Notes: generated from the sequence alone by a model not told the origin. DNA of 64,000 bases from Cyclaneusma minus (GCA_037179335.1 JAKZHN010000019.1:372001-436000); one strand, 5' to 3'; shown: positions 33,935 to 46,159, numbered from the stretch's first letter. Program-made: numbers and translations.

Positions 33935-36257
33935 ATGGATGCATATTCCATCTCTTACACTACTGCCTCTCGCAGAAACTCGTCCAGACTCTACCAAGAC
34001 TTGTCCGCTTTTCGACAGAACGGTTACGCCGCTGTAGACTCGTGGCTTTACACGAACGGCATGGAGAGCTCTAGAAAGGTATGTCCGTACCTTTGTCTGG
34101 GCTCACCATGGTATTTCTTGAGTCTTCAAGGAAGCTCCATGGCCCTCGGCTTGTTCGCTTTGCGTCCCTCCCGAGAAGCCCGGAATTTGTCTGTCTGACA
34201 TCTCGTGAGAGTAGGAACGACAGGTCAAATCGGAATCGCCACCTCATATCGGGATAGTCGGAGCTGGATTCTCCGGACTGAGATGTGCCGATATCCTCAT
34301 TCAACGCGGGTTCAAAGTGACCATCATCGAAGGCCGGGATCGAATAGGAGGTCGCGTACAGCAGGTGAAAATTCCGGGGACGCAACAGCTAGTTGACCTA
34401 GGCGCCAACTGGTAGGTGCTGACCTCTTTACTACGTCGATCAGAAGCCTTCCTTTGACTCACCTTTCAATTTTGTCTTCGAAATGCTGAGAGCTCAGGAT
34501 CCACGGAACCGAAGACAACCCAATCTTAGATCTAGCCAAGAAAACCGAGACCGCCACGCATTCATGGGGCGAGAAATCGCAAATATTCGACGAAAATGGT
34601 GAAGCGGTGCCGACAGAACGGGCTGAGGAACTTGGTGAAATCATGTGGAGCATAATCGTTGACGCGTTCAAGTATTCGAATCAGAACACCAAGACCATTG
34701 ATCCCCGCCGTAGCTTGCATGACTGGTTCGTTGAGAGGCTCGACGAGAGGTTTCCAGGGGACGATGCGGAGTCGAGAGAAACGAAGAGGATTGTTCTCCA
34801 GATGTCCGAGATGTGGGGGGCTTTTGTGGGCAGTGAGATCAAGCATCAGACTCTGAAGTTTTTCTGGCTTGAAGAATGTATAGACGGAGGTGAGTTCGAG
34901 AATATTCCAATTGTCTCGGAATTTCAGGGGTGAATCGCACTTCCATGTTGCGATGCTCCAACTGTGCATTGGAAGGATACCATGTAACTGAGTTCACGGC
35001 TTGAACGTTACTGGCAGGGAGTAGGACGAGTCTGAACTCCTGGAACTCTTCTCATCATTCCTACAAGACGTCAAATTTTCACCATTTCTAATCTCAAAGA
35101 CAGAAAACCTCTTCTGCGCTGGTACGTACGAGAAGATCCTCTTCAGAATCGCCAAAACAGCCTTAGAAAAAGCCGACATCAAGTTCCTCACCCGCGCCAC
35201 AAAAATCACATCCAACTACCAAGGCACCTCCAAGGTTGCCGTGCGCACTGATTTTGGTGAAGACCTCCTATTCGACGAAGTGGTCATGACCACGCCCCTC
35301 GGCTGGCTCAAAACCCACACCACCGCCTTCTCCCCGCCCCTACCACCCCGGACACTTAGCGCCATCTCTTCTCTCGGATATGGCCATCTCGAAAAAGTCT
35401 ACATTACCTTTCCTACCGCATTTTGGCATTCCCAATCCCCTACTCCTGATTCTTTCGTCTCTACCTCCAACGGTTATGCAAACGGCACAACCCCGTCAAA
35501 TCCATCAAAACCCGATAACGAAAGCTACACCGGCTTCACACAATGGATCACCCCCACCTACGACAGCAAAACATTCCCCTCGCTCTCAAGCAAATCTCCG
35601 TCCCCCACGCCATTCCACTTCAACCAAGAAGCCGTCGAGCTCGCCTCCCTCCCCACCTCAACCTCTCACCCCACCCTCCTCTTCTACATCTTCGGTACAC
35701 AATCACTCTCCCTCACATCGCACATTTCCTCACTCCCTCCCTCCTCCCGCACCCCCTATCTCCTCTCCTACTTCCAGCCCTACTACTCCCATCTTCCCAA
35801 CTACTCCACATTATCCAAAACCTCTCCGCAAAAAGTTGCCCCCGTTGCGGCAGTGGCTACAAATTGGAGCGGCGATGAACTTGCCGGATGTGGCAGTTAT
35901 TGCAACTTTCAGAAATTGACGGAAGAGGGAAAGCAGTTTTTGGATGAGGATGTTGAGGTGCTGAGGAGAGGAGTGCCGGAGAGGGGGGTGTGGATGGCGG
36001 GTGAGCATACGAGTCCGTTTGTAGCGCTGGGGACGGTTACGGGGGCTTACTGGAGTGGGGAGGGGGTGGCGGGGAGGATTGCGGGGGCTTATGGGAGGGG
36101 AGAGGGTGGCCAGAACGGTGCAGCGGATACCGGTGTCAATGGTGGAGTGAATGGGGACGGGGAAGAGAAGGAGAAGGAGAAGGAGAAGGAGGTTAATGTT
36201 CGGGGGTTTGCGGATGTGCCGCTGGTGATGGGAATTGAGGATCGAGGCGGGGTTTGA
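33935..36257 (+). CDS. FAD-dependent amine oxidase (polyamine oxidase-like)
   Basis: Model join(33935..34078,34224..34411,34498..34889,35104..36257), 625 aa, three introns (145, 86 and 214 bp). Every junction restores a family motif: ESSRK/VKSESPP, LGAN-W-IHGTEDNP and IDG-E-NLFCAGTYEKI. The FAD-binding loop GIVGAGFSG is at residues 58-66, with ADILIQRGFKVTIIEGRDRIGGR behind it. The flavin-binding C-terminal motif WMAGEHTSPFVALGTVTGAYWSGE is intact. Fms1-type and related enzymes oxidise polyamines or other amines to aldehyde and peroxide. The C-terminus ends in a Glu/Lys tail without the peroxisomal SKL signal. The start lies after a 48-residue stretch of no known function, so the first exon is the least certain part. 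Substrate cannot be told from sequence. Confidence 0.85.
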
Positions 36258-36452
36258 TGACTTGACGAGAAATAGGGGAGGACACTTGGGCTAGATTGTG
36301 ATTTTCCTTGCTCGTTATGATGGAATGAAGAATATGGGACTTAAGGGTATGTACACGAATGGAAATGAGGGTAGGGAGCGGCTCTCCTCTAATAGCATGA
36401 CTTCAACAGTTCCACCCTACATTTGAGTTTAAAAAAAGCAAAAAAAGATGCG
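36258..36452. other. 3' flank of the amine oxidase gene
   Basis: Short interval ending in two A-runs (about 36431-36447) which, read on the minus strand, are the T-run terminators of the neighbouring tRNA-like gene. Confidence 0.5.
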
Positions 36453-36559
36453 CTGCTTCCCCGGGATTCGAACCCAGGTGAATCGAAGGCCGAAAATGCA
36501 AAGTCGCAGTTTACACAGAGCGCTTACCATAACCTTCGACCATTAGTCTAAAGTAACAG
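36453..36559 (-). tRNA. tRNA-like Pol III gene, isotype unresolved
   Basis: On the minus strand a perfect B-box GGTTCGAATCC (36464-36474) sits in a T-arm CTGGG/CCCGG. An A-box-like TAGACTAATGG is about 65 bp upstream (36540-36550). The likely 3' acceptor strand GGAAGCA is followed within 12 bases by T-runs, as in a Pol III terminator. The matching 5' strand is imperfect (TGTTACT pairs with one mismatch and two G-T pairs). TCGAAGG and CCTTCGA (about 36484-36490 and 36533-36539 on +) form a 7 bp hairpin around a long loop, suggesting an intron or a long variable arm. I could not settle the anticodon, so it may be a divergent intron-containing tRNA or a tRNA pseudogene. Confidence 0.5.
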
Positions 36560-37139
36560 TTGATTGAAAGTGGTGGCCAATACTGGAATCATATGTTCAC
36601 TTTCTAGGTTAGCCTCGAGCTCCCGTCAGCAGCCATCTGCTACTCTCTGGCCTTCATCTTTACGAATCCCATATCTTCAGACGTCTTACACCCTCACACG
36701 TCCACAGAGCCACAAGTCCAAACCTCCACACATTCTCTATACACCCCAGACATCTCGAAGATCTTGACATGCTAAGAATTTGTAAATTGCCAGATGCAAA
36801 GACCCAGCCGTGCAGAAAGACACGAGACCCTGGCATAATCAAGTTCTTTCTTGAGTTCCACTCCCGCCAGCAGCAATCTGCCAAAATACTTGCGGAAACC
36901 TCTGCAAGCAGTATTTTGCTGTTTAGACGAGATCATTGGACATTCGGGCGCCAAGTTACCGTCTTTGGCCCCCATGTGTCGTCGAGGCTGTGTCTGTCAC
37001 GCGCATGGCCTTGCATGGTGGCTTTCAGGTGGGCGAAGCAAAACAGACAGTATCACCGCGTCTTTTGAGTGAGTCACAATCGCTTCCTTTTCAGATTATT
37101 GTTGCGCTCATCATCTATCACAATCGACACACGTTCTTC
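36560..37139. other. Upstream region of the second HET gene
   Basis: About 580 bp. An in-frame upstream ATG at 36936 would add 68 residues to the HET protein, but the added sequence is unlike any domain and the 37140 start is preferred. Confidence 0.5.
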
Positions 37140-39512
37140 ATGTCTATTCCAGAGTCACCAATGTCGACCGAACTACATGATCTCGATCGACCGTCCAGTC
37201 TCGCAGCCTCCACAGAGGAGCACGAGACTGAGACCAGAACGTCCCCTACACCAAAGACATTTATCCATACGCCCTTTACCAAGCGCAGTGCGTCGGAGTT
37301 GGGAAGTGGGAACGACAGTGCTCTGATTCGAGTTGTGGAACTACAGCCGGGTTCTTGGAACGATACCATCTCGTGCCGTCTGATCGAGCAAGATCTGGCT
37401 ACATGCGATGTTTACCGTGCCATTTCATACTGTTGGTACCCCGAGAACACAACCCAGTACTCGATCGGGACACCCGAGCAAGAGCAAGCTAGAGACGAAG
37501 AGAAATTTCGTCTCCTCCTGATCAACGACTGTATTTGGGAAGTTGCACCAAACTTGCACGATGCATTACGCCATCTGAGAGACGAGAAAGACTCTAGAAG
37601 ACTCTGGGTCGACGGTATCTGTATCGATCAAAGCAATGACTTGGAGAAATCGGAACAAGTTGCACTCATGAGACGAATCTACGCAAGGGCTGTCCAGACT
37701 GTTGTTTGGCTGGGACGTGGAAGCGAAGACACAGAATCGGGAGTTCGCCTTTTGGGTAGATTGAGAAGGCTGCGAGAAAAAGGACAGGGGCTAAAGAACA
37801 TCAAACAAGAACAACTCGAGTCCTTCGGTTTGCCCCGAGCTGGTTCAGCCGAGTGGACAGTGCTACGCGACTTGCTCAATGATCCCTATTGGAAAAGATC
37901 GTGGATTGTCCAGGAATTGGTCGTTTCTGAATCTATCATTATCCGGGTTGGCTTCTTTGAGCTCGACTGGCAAGGTTTAGACATTGTCGACACCTCGAAG
38001 CATTTACTTGGTTTCGAAGCTATTGTACATGCGAGTTGGTATCGTATCAAGGATACAAGACGGAGCTATAGTCGACGCGATGACTTGAGCCTTAACACTT
38101 TATCGTTGAGATTCTACTCACACCGGGCGACTGATCCACGGGATAAAATCTATGGGCTTCTTGGTATCTCTACCGATCATAAAGCGCTTCAGATTGAACC
38201 CGACTACACAAAGACTACGAGGCAAGTCTATGTGGATACTACGCGCAAGATCGCAAGGCTTGGACAGACGCTAGAACACTTAAGATTTGCTGGGACCAGA
38301 GATGTACGACTTGATGCAGGGTTTTCAGAATACAGGACGGAGAGAACTCATGGTTTGCCAAGCTGGTGTCCAGATTGGAACGATGTTGGAGATACGATTT
38401 CGCCGCTTGGGAGCAGCGAAGAGAAAATTTTCGACGCTGCCGGGAAAAGCAGCCATGTCGTTGAGGGAGAAGACCAGGACGGCGAACTCGCTGTCGAGGG
38501 CAGCTTATTAGATACAGTGGTGACGCTTGGTTTGCAGTTCACGACGCAAAAGCGGGAATACCTGAGCCAAGTATTGGGAGGTTGGAGACGGCTCGCCAAG
38601 GGTGCCACAAAGTATCCCTTATGGTTGTCCCGTTTGAGACAGGAAGCAAACTTCCAAGCGTTCTATGCGACCATAACACTCACAACCTCTCTTGAACAAC
38701 AGAACTTTGGACACAAATCCGAAGCTGCATTCACACGCTGGCTCAAATGGCTTTCGGAAACAAATGCCGAAATAGCTGATGGCAGGGTCGAGCCTTCTTC
38801 TCTTTCAAGTCTTTTTAACGAGGAGTTCTCCAGTCTCTATCCCCCCAGCCTCCCGCAACACGTCCTCTCCCCCGTCCCAGCTGAAATGAGTCCATGGGGG
38901 GAAACAGCCTTTACGGCAGTCTCTAAAGCAACGGCTGCCGGCACGGCTGTCACCACTGGCTCTCAACCTCGAGAGCTCGCAATGCCATCGCTCTCCCTGG
39001 AGAGTATCCACTCCGTCTACTCCCCTCACCCAGGGATACAGCGGATGAGATTTTCACTCCAGAGAAGAATGTTCAGTGGATGTAATGGATCACCCGCCAA
39101 AACTGCTACCGAACATCTAAAGCTCGCAAGGGGTCTCCCAGAACTGCGCGAGGGAACATTTACAGAGACGGGACCCAGCGGACGGATGCTATACGCACTT
39201 CAATCATTCCAGGACACCTGGTTCAAGATCACTACTATTTGTCATGGACGCGTGATATGCTTGACTGAACAAGGATATATGGCGCTGGTGCCTAACTCGA
39301 CGCTTGCGGGGGATAGAGTGGCGGTTTTAGCAGGATGTAGTGTTCCTGTCATCTTGCGGGAAGTGCGTTGTGGGACAGGAGCCGGAGATGAGAGTTCTTC
39401 AAAGAAAGATGAGGGTAAGAAATGGAAGGTTGTGGGAGCGGCTTTTGTGACTGGGATTATGGAAGGGGAGGCTTGGGACGAAAGGTTAAAGGAGAAGTTG
39501 GTGCTTGTTTAG
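37140..39512 (+). CDS. HET-domain (heterokaryon incompatibility) protein
   Basis: One exon from the ATG of MSIPESP, 790 aa. The HET domain begins near residue 92 with YRAISYCWYPEN and continues with APNLHDALRHLRD, RRLWVDGICIDQSN and RRIYARAVQTVVWLG; all core blocks are present. DPRDKIYGLLGI later in the protein is also typical of large HET proteins. The N-terminal 75 residues are Ser/Thr-rich. The remaining region has no other recognisable domain; its last part (SGRMLYALQ to VILREV) resembles the C-terminal segment often seen in this group. It probably takes part in non-self recognition, by family. It is a different subtype from the HET gene at 1.1-3.4 kb, so the pair is not a recent duplication. 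Confidence 0.9.
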   Translation: MSIPESPMSTELHDLDRPSSLAASTEEHETETRTSPTPKTFIHTPFTKRSASELGSGNDSALIRVVELQPGSWNDTISCRLIEQDLATCDVYRAISYCWYPENTTQYSIGTPEQEQARDEEKFRLLLINDCIWEVAPNLHDALRHLRDEKDSRRLWVDGICIDQSNDLEKSEQVALMRRIYARAVQTVVWLGRGSEDTESGVRLLGRLRRLREKGQGLKNIKQEQLESFGLPRAGSAEWTVLRDLLNDPYWKRSWIVQELVVSESIIIRVGFFELDWQGLDIVDTSKHLLGFEAIVHASWYRIKDTRRSYSRRDDLSLNTLSLRFYSHRATDPRDKIYGLLGISTDHKALQIEPDYTKTTRQVYVDTTRKIARLGQTLEHLRFAGTRDVRLDAGFSEYRTERTHGLPSWCPDWNDVGDTISPLGSSEEKIFDAAGKSSHVVEGEDQDGELAVEGSLLDTVVTLGLQFTTQKREYLSQVLGGWRRLAKGATKYPLWLSRLRQEANFQAFYATITLTTSLEQQNFGHKSEAAFTRWLKWLSETNAEIADGRVEPSSLSSLFNEEFSSLYPPSLPQHVLSPVPAEMSPWGETAFTAVSKATAAGTAVTTGSQPRELAMPSLSLESIHSVYSPHPGIQRMRFSLQRRMFSGCNGSPAKTATEHLKLARGLPELREGTFTETGPSGRMLYALQSFQDTWFKITTICHGRVICLTEQGYMALVPNSTLAGDRVAVLAGCSVPVILREVRCGTGAGDESSSKKDEGKKWKVVGAAFVTGIMEGEAWDERLKEKLVLV

Positions 39513-40729
39513 AGTTGAGAACTTGAGTAGCTAGAGCGGTAGAGCCTAGTGCAGTAGCGCTTAGTCAGTCACTCGCTGAAAATATAGCGAGAAGACGAAT
39601 GAGTATGAGAAAACCCAGCGGAGGACTAAGCCCCCTGTAGACCTTTGTATTAGAGTGCGTCAAAGGCCTTTGACAAACCCAGTCTCTTCTGAAGATACAA
39701 GATCCTCCTCAGCTAGTGTATCTCTTCCTCCTCTCCTCTGCTAGGAGGTGCGAGAACTATCCCCCCGCCCATCTCCCAACACTGTTACACTCCGTCGTTC
39801 CCAAAATCCTCTACCATTCCTCCTTCACCCACCAGTAAATCTCCTCGCCACCGATCCGAGTTTTCTCATCCCCCAAAAGGGCCAAATTCAAATCACTGTT
39901 ACAAATTTGCAAACACGCTAGCCCCAACAAAGTAATTGAGCAAAAAAAATCCGTTTTGTCGCACCTCGACAGAAATACAAAACGCGCACCAATAAATTGG
40001 AAATTGCTTGGAGATCACGAATATGCTACTCTTTTTCTTATAACTTGTATAACGAAGCCTTAAAGCCACTTTGAAGTGTTTAGTTCCGCGATTCTTTAGT
40101 CCTCGGTAGTCGGTTAGGCTCACAAGGTCGCCAGGGAGAAATTGTTGCAATATACAGATATTAGATACCGAACCCTCTTTTCCCTGTCCTCCCGAGATTC
40201 AATTTCCATTTTGAGATTTTGCATCCAAATTCAATAATCTGAGTCAATGACATCTCTCCAATCACTGACCAGATACACCGTACGTCCGTCACAGAGTCAC
40301 AATGTCGTCAAAAAAGCTTGCTAACCCACGAGGTGACTGGATCCGCTTTTATACAATCCCGCCAATCAAATCCCAAAGCGACATCGGCCGCGTCCTATTA
40401 CCAACCATCGCGCTACATGTACCGAGTCTGAAGAGTCATCACCCTTCGACCTCTATGTTCCAGTTTCACTCCAAGTGATATGAATGGGTATAACTTTTGT
40501 TCAGTCCAGCCAAGGTATCTCATACCCTATTCCGTACAACGGTCTGGTCGCATTTACACCAAGTCGATCTACCAGCCGATCTTTTCGAGTCTCCAACTCG
40601 CTCTAACGACACACCAGGTATCTAAAAACAACGAGATCGGAAACCAAAAAATGCCATAAATACATGAAATTCGCTACATAAATTACACCTTCCGACACGC
40701 CCACACATTATATACACCTTCCACCCACT
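39513..40729. other. Intergenic: convergent 3' flanks of HET gene and permease
   Basis: About 1.2 kb between the convergent stop codons. AT-rich in places (39880-40080). No gene, tRNA or repeat is seen; the frame 39899-40150 (-) is unsupported. Confidence 0.5.
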
Positions 40730-42585
40730 CTATGCCAGCCAGAACCAGAACTTCTCCCAGATGTTCCGCGGGATCTGCTCAGGCCACGTGCCATCCTCAG
40801 CATCCAGCGCTGCCTTGCCGGTATAGATATCCGCGTCCGCGGACTTGATGAACCTCGTGCGCTTGAGGATCTTCCAGAAGAGGAAGAGCGCGAGGAAGAT
40901 GGGAATGTTGATGTAGGCAGTCAGGAAGTCGGTGACGTCCCAGTTGCCGGACAGGAAGACGTAGAAGCCGTTGAAGATGATGATGATGGTGAAGTAGGCC
41001 AGGGTGATCCAGGCCGTGTAAGGCTGCCACTTGGACTTGAAGATGAGCGTGTTGCGGTCGACGCCTTGGGCTTCGAGCGCCTTGTAGAATTTGAGGTAGG
41101 CGATGACGATGCTGCACCAGGTGAAGAGGGAGCAGATGGTTGTGAGGTTTTGGAACCAGGCGAAGACCGTGCTGGGTCCGCCGGAGTTGCAGGAGAGATA
41201 GGTGAGGAGGGAGATGGAGGCGGTGACCATGATGGCGTAGATAGGGATACCGGCCTTGGTGCAGGTGAGGAAGAAGCGTGGGGCTTGGCGGTTCTGGGCG
41301 AGCGCGAACATGTAACGGGATCCAGTGTACAGGAAAGCGTTCGCGGAGGAAGCGGCGGAGGTCAAAATGACGGCGTTAATGATGGAGGGGAGGACGGCGA
41401 TACCGGCATTGTCAATGGCGATAACCCATGGGGAAGAGGCGGCACCGGGAGCGTCATTCTCTTGGGCGTTGAGAAGACCGGAGTCGTTGTATGGAACCAA
41501 GACACCGATAGCCAAGGATCCGAGAACATAGAAGAACAGGATACGCCAGAATACACGGCGGACTGCCTTGGGGATGTTCTTGCGGGGGTTCTCGGCCTCA
41601 CCAGCGGCAACAGCCACCATCTCCACACCACCGTACGAGAACGCAGCGTTGACGAGGGTCGAGAAGACACCGAGGAAACGACCAGTGGCTCCAGGAATGT
41701 CGTTGTATTGCTTCATAGCACCGGGGTTGTTCCAGTATTGGAAACCATAACGGTGGTGCTTTGGGTTTCCACCAAGGTCGACAATGAAGGCCATGATCAG
41801 GAGACCGACAATGGTGATAATCTTGACCGAGGCAAAGACGAACTCGGCTTCACCATAGATCTGTACGGCGAAGATGTTCAGGCAGATGACGAGAACGATG
41901 ACGATGGAGATCCACGCCGCTACGTTGATACCGTCGGCTCCTGGCCAGTATTGGATAACAACCGAAGCTGCAGAAATTTCGGCACAAAGGGTCAAAGCAC
42001 ACGAGTACCAGTTCTGTGAATTATGTCAGTTGCCATACTTAAGAGGCTTTGGATGGCTCCAGGCGGGTTCTATCCCGAAGAAAGGGGCCTACTTACGTTC
42101 CATCCAACAGCGAATCCAAGAGCATCGTCGACATAACGAGAGCAAAACTGTGGAATCGCACCAGGAAGAGGAAGCCAGGTCGCCATCTCGCCGAGACATT
42201 GCATCATACCGAAGACCGCGACACCTGTGAGGGAGTATCCAAGCAGAACCGACAAGGGACCCGCGTTGGTGAAAGCCGTTCCAATACCCAAGAAAAGACC
42301 AGTTCCAATTGTTCCACCTATAGAACGTTAGAATCGTGCTGACTGGGAGCCAGGGGTTTCCAAGATCATCATACCGAGGGCAATGAATTGAATGTGTCTC
42401 GACTTCAATCCTCGAGTGACATATCCGTACTCCTCGGCCGTTTGGATATCGCCATACAGCTCAGTACCCTCCATGATCCGGTCATCCTTTCTGTCATGCT
42501 GCTCGCCCGCGCTAACTTGTGTCTGGCCACCCAACTCAGAGTCCGGGATGCTCGTGCTCCCCACGACGGGGGATTTTTCATCCAT
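40730..42585 (-). CDS. Amino-acid permease, YAT (APC) family
   Basis: Model complement(join(40730..42013,42097..42317,42375..42585)), 571 aa, introns of 57 and 83 bp. The joins restore QFIALGGTIGTGLFLGIGT (first membrane helix with the substrate-binding GTIGTG) and FAVGWNNWYSCALTLC. About 12 membrane helices can be placed, with cytosolic ends: an acidic, Ser-rich N-terminus and EQIPRNIWEKFWFWLA at the C-terminus. The YAT family carries amino acids with protons across the fungal plasma membrane. RGLKSRHIQFIALGG followed by GTGLFLGIG recalls Dip5-like (acidic amino acid) carriers, but specificity is not certain. The long plus-strand frame 41066-42019 is only its antisense shadow. Confidence 0.92.
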
Positions 42586-45500
42586 CTTTGGTGATTTCGA
42601 AGCCCTCGAAACGTTCCCGGGATTCCTTCAAGATGTTCACTTGAAGAGTCAAATGGAGAAGAACCGAACAGGACACGGCGACGGTCTCGGCGAAAATGAA
42701 GAGGAGAGGGGATAGGAAGCAAAAGACAGCAGAAGAAAGAGAGAAACAGAGGGAGGGAAACGGTCGTATTATATCAGATACCAACCTACCAGGGCGTTTC
42801 CTCGACGGAGCTCTGCACAGGATCAAAATCGAACAAGAGCAGGGTCCACGACATCCGGAGCATGCATAGAACAGGGGCCCCCTGCCTGTGTTCTCCACCC
42901 ACGCGCGAATCATGGATCCAGATTTGGCCCTTTCCACTGTCCGCTATGTCTCCATGGCTGTACCACGCCGCAGCCGCATCCACCCTCGAGAACAAGCCTG
43001 CAGCCCTGCTTGCCTCAGTGGCCTGTTGCCATATGGAATTTTGGCAGTGGCACCGACTGGATGGGCCACAGAAACGGCCTGGGCACTGCAGATTTCAGAG
43101 AGGAGTAGATTGACGTGCAGCAGGGCGGTTACCCCGTAACACCCATATCGCTGCTGCTGTTCAACAGTGGACCAACCTCGGGCTGGGCCTGGCCTGGGTT
43201 GCGTCCGCACGGGGGTAGGACGCCGGGCTGTGCCTGTAAGCTGCCACGATAAGAACATAGCGGCTAGCTTCCGTTTACCATCTTGGGATCACGACAGACC
43301 TTCCATGCACCGTGGAAGGGCAGAAGAACATGCGATGCTGAGCAGGTTGCTGCCGTGTGCTGCTGTACACTACTGTTGCGGCTCAGCGTCACCCAATAGT
43401 TGGAATGCCTTGTCAAACAGACGCTGTGGGACGCTGAAAGAGGCATCTATGTCTCAACTTGAGCGGCCTCATGCTACCGTCTTCTACCGCGATACGAGTC
43501 TCTCCCCAGGTTGGGCTTCGGCCAAGGCAAAAGGCTTCTGCCCAGCCAAGACTGGCTGGTGCACCCGAAGCAGAAAACAAGGCCGAAGATCCAGATCAAG
43601 TGACAACATCGGAGACGTCCCCGAATGCCCTCGGGTTTGAGCCTTTGAAGGCCGAGGCCATCGTCGACGTCCATGATCCGGGGTATCTTTCGAGCCGCCT
43701 TGATGTCTGCTTCTGGGATGCGTGTAAGCAGAAAAGATGAATAGCGCTCTCCAGACAGACATCGGCGCCTGTCTCACGAGTTTCAATGGGCTATGTCCAG
43801 CTGGGGCTCTGTGTCCCAACCTAGGCTCCAGCCAGAGGTCGACTGGACATGGAGTCGCACAGTTCGCCGGTTCGGAGTCGAGCGGTGGCTACCCAGGGAG
43901 CCTTGACTCGCAGGCAGGATCTCGGCTGGGGTCACTTGTTCGAGGTGTGGTGCGACCTGATCATGGCATTCTGCCTCGGCCACCCCGACCGCAATTGGCG
44001 CTATGTGGGGAATGGCAGAATCGGGTTCCATGCAGCTGGAACCGGGGAGCCTGAAGAGAGGCCTCGAGCCAATCATGGCGGCTTCGGGCAACTGATAAGA
44101 AGCGTTGGTCAAGAGGTGTCGCAGGGGGGAAGGTCAGGATGGCACGGCTGTGAGATTTTTAGTTGCGTCGTGGGGAGCTTGGCCATGCTTGAATGCGCAA
44201 ATAAGAATGCGGAGCACGACGCGGCGCAAGCTACAGCCACTCGAATTGACGGCGACTGATAAGGTTTCGCGAGCTGCTATGTCGGAACTGCTCCTGACTG
44301 GCTCGGCCGCTGCCAAATACTTCCCTGTCCGATAGACGTCGAGAAGGCTTCCAGAAGACTTCTGTATGCGGCTACAGTCCGATAATTTGCTCAACTACCT
44401 ATATCTTGGCTCGGACTTGAGCGAGACAGCAAACATCGACCACGCTATTCCAGGCTTATCCAGCCGCACCTTGAGGACTTCCGCGCGTCAATGCGGCGAT
44501 AAACTATCTCTTGGCCCTGCATCCTGGTCCACTTACGAATGTCCATCACAAACCCAAAATGCGGCCTCGCTCCCGGAGTCGAAGAGAGCAGTCTCAAGAC
44601 CCCTATTTAGCCCACTCTAGGGGAAGTTCCTGTGCGCTATAAGCTGCGTCTTATACTATGTACCTAAGATACTAGTATATATATACGTCCTATATATGCC
44701 ATATATAGCCCATAATTTTCACAAAAAACCCACCTCCACGTCTACTAGCAACTAGCCTCAACGCCACTTTCTCCGCTCTCCAATCCTTCAGCACCACTTC
44801 TCCAGATCAATATCGCCATGGCCTCTAAAATATCGTCAGGGTCCAAGATACGCCTTAAGCGCCCGGAGATAATCCGAATATTATTCCCCCAGGGTGCCTC
44901 AGCCCTGCGATATGCAAGCTGCAATGTATATCACGGCTCAAGTGAGAGTATACGTGATAAAAGGTTAAAAAAAAAGGCCAAATCAAGACGACAAGAAACC
45001 TAAAAAGGTTAAAACAACCCCCCTAAAGCTTGATTCAAAGCTTTTCTTCTATGTTGTTATAACTATAACGGCCGGCTTCCTTACACAACAGCTTTCTAGA
45101 AGCCTTGGAAGCCTGTATGGAAGTCAATCCCTCGACGCCGAAAACGCCGGCATGGCACGCAGAGTCTTCAGACTAAGCCTTCCAAGACTTGAAACACACA
45201 TGAACACACCAGCGTTCTCCCGAGAAGCCGATCACAGGGATATCCATCCGAACAGCACGCTTCTGCAGGAGAAGATCACAAGGAGCAGCCCGCCAGCCCC
45301 AGATGTGGCAGAGTCAGGGCACCTCGGCGCCCACGCGCGGGATCGCCACATGTGCATTCGCATGCGGCATGCGTCCGAAGATGCCTGACCTGCCGAGCTG
45401 GCTATGTCAGGCCCGCTGCTGCAGACATGTCCGCCTGCGTCGAAATCCCCGATGTGCGTACTGCGTGGCTTTCGGGTATCGTCGGAACGAACCTTGTGTG

Positions 45501-46159
45501 AACATATGGGATAGGCTAGCTGGAGCTGCTGTATAAAGTAAGGAGTGGCGGAATCTGGAAATCCGGTTTGCCAGGGCGGAGGAAGGGCGGAATTTTGGTC
45601 GGTTGAGTGGAGAGAGGAGAGGAAAGCATCGGATGGATGAGCTCACTTGACTTTGCATGTTTCTTTCGACCCCTGACTTTCTTGTAATGTGGTGAGAGTG
45701 AGATGGACGTTGGAAATTGGAATTACTTTCGTCTTTGACCTCGGAGGCTTCCGACCCCCTTCTTTCACGAGTAAGGTACATATGGAAGACACGACTATGC
45801 TTGATCTACTATCAAGGATCTGCTTCATGCTCACTCAATTCAAATTTGGGAAACCAAAGAATTCATATATCATCTTTCGACTATCTGACACGAAAGTAAG
45901 ATATGCTCCGTCTACGCTATGCAGCCCCTATGCAACACTCCCTCCCGCATTCTCACAAAAGGAATCGATATGATAATGGAGAGAAAAAGCCACTTCCTAT
46001 CTGGTATGCCGTACAACCCGTACTGTTCAAAACAAGATCAATCTCCGCCGAAAGCCCAATGAGCATGTCATAAACCCAGCTCCTCATCAAGTCGTCCTGC
46101 GAGCCCCTGAGCACCAACCACTCCGAACTACCACCCCAAACCGACGGAAGACCGAAGAC
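42586..46159. other. Gene-free 3.5 kb stretch between permease and ATG2
   Basis: No supported gene. 42.6-44.6 kb is mixed-composition sequence where frames on both strands are open and none is convincing (for example 43167-43640 + and 43849-44259 +). At 44.64-44.73 kb there is AT-rich sequence with TATATATATA runs. 44818-45003 (+) starts after a leader-like stretch and encodes 61 aa rich in Lys, Arg and Ser, then stops; it may be a decayed transposon fragment but has no domain. 45.1-46.1 kb contains the 3' flank of ATG2. Confidence 0.5.

Noticed and set aside
36936..37139. N-terminal extension of the second HET protein
   Set aside because: The added 68 residues look like translated leader; the 37140 ATG begins a normal Ser/Thr-rich N-terminus.
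41066..42019. 317-codon plus-strand frame, Gly/Glu/Asp-rich
   Set aside because: Antisense to the permease; the composition is that of a reversed membrane protein gene.
44818..45003. 61-codon plus-strand frame in an AT-rich patch
   Set aside because: Too short and without a domain; kept only as a possible element relic.
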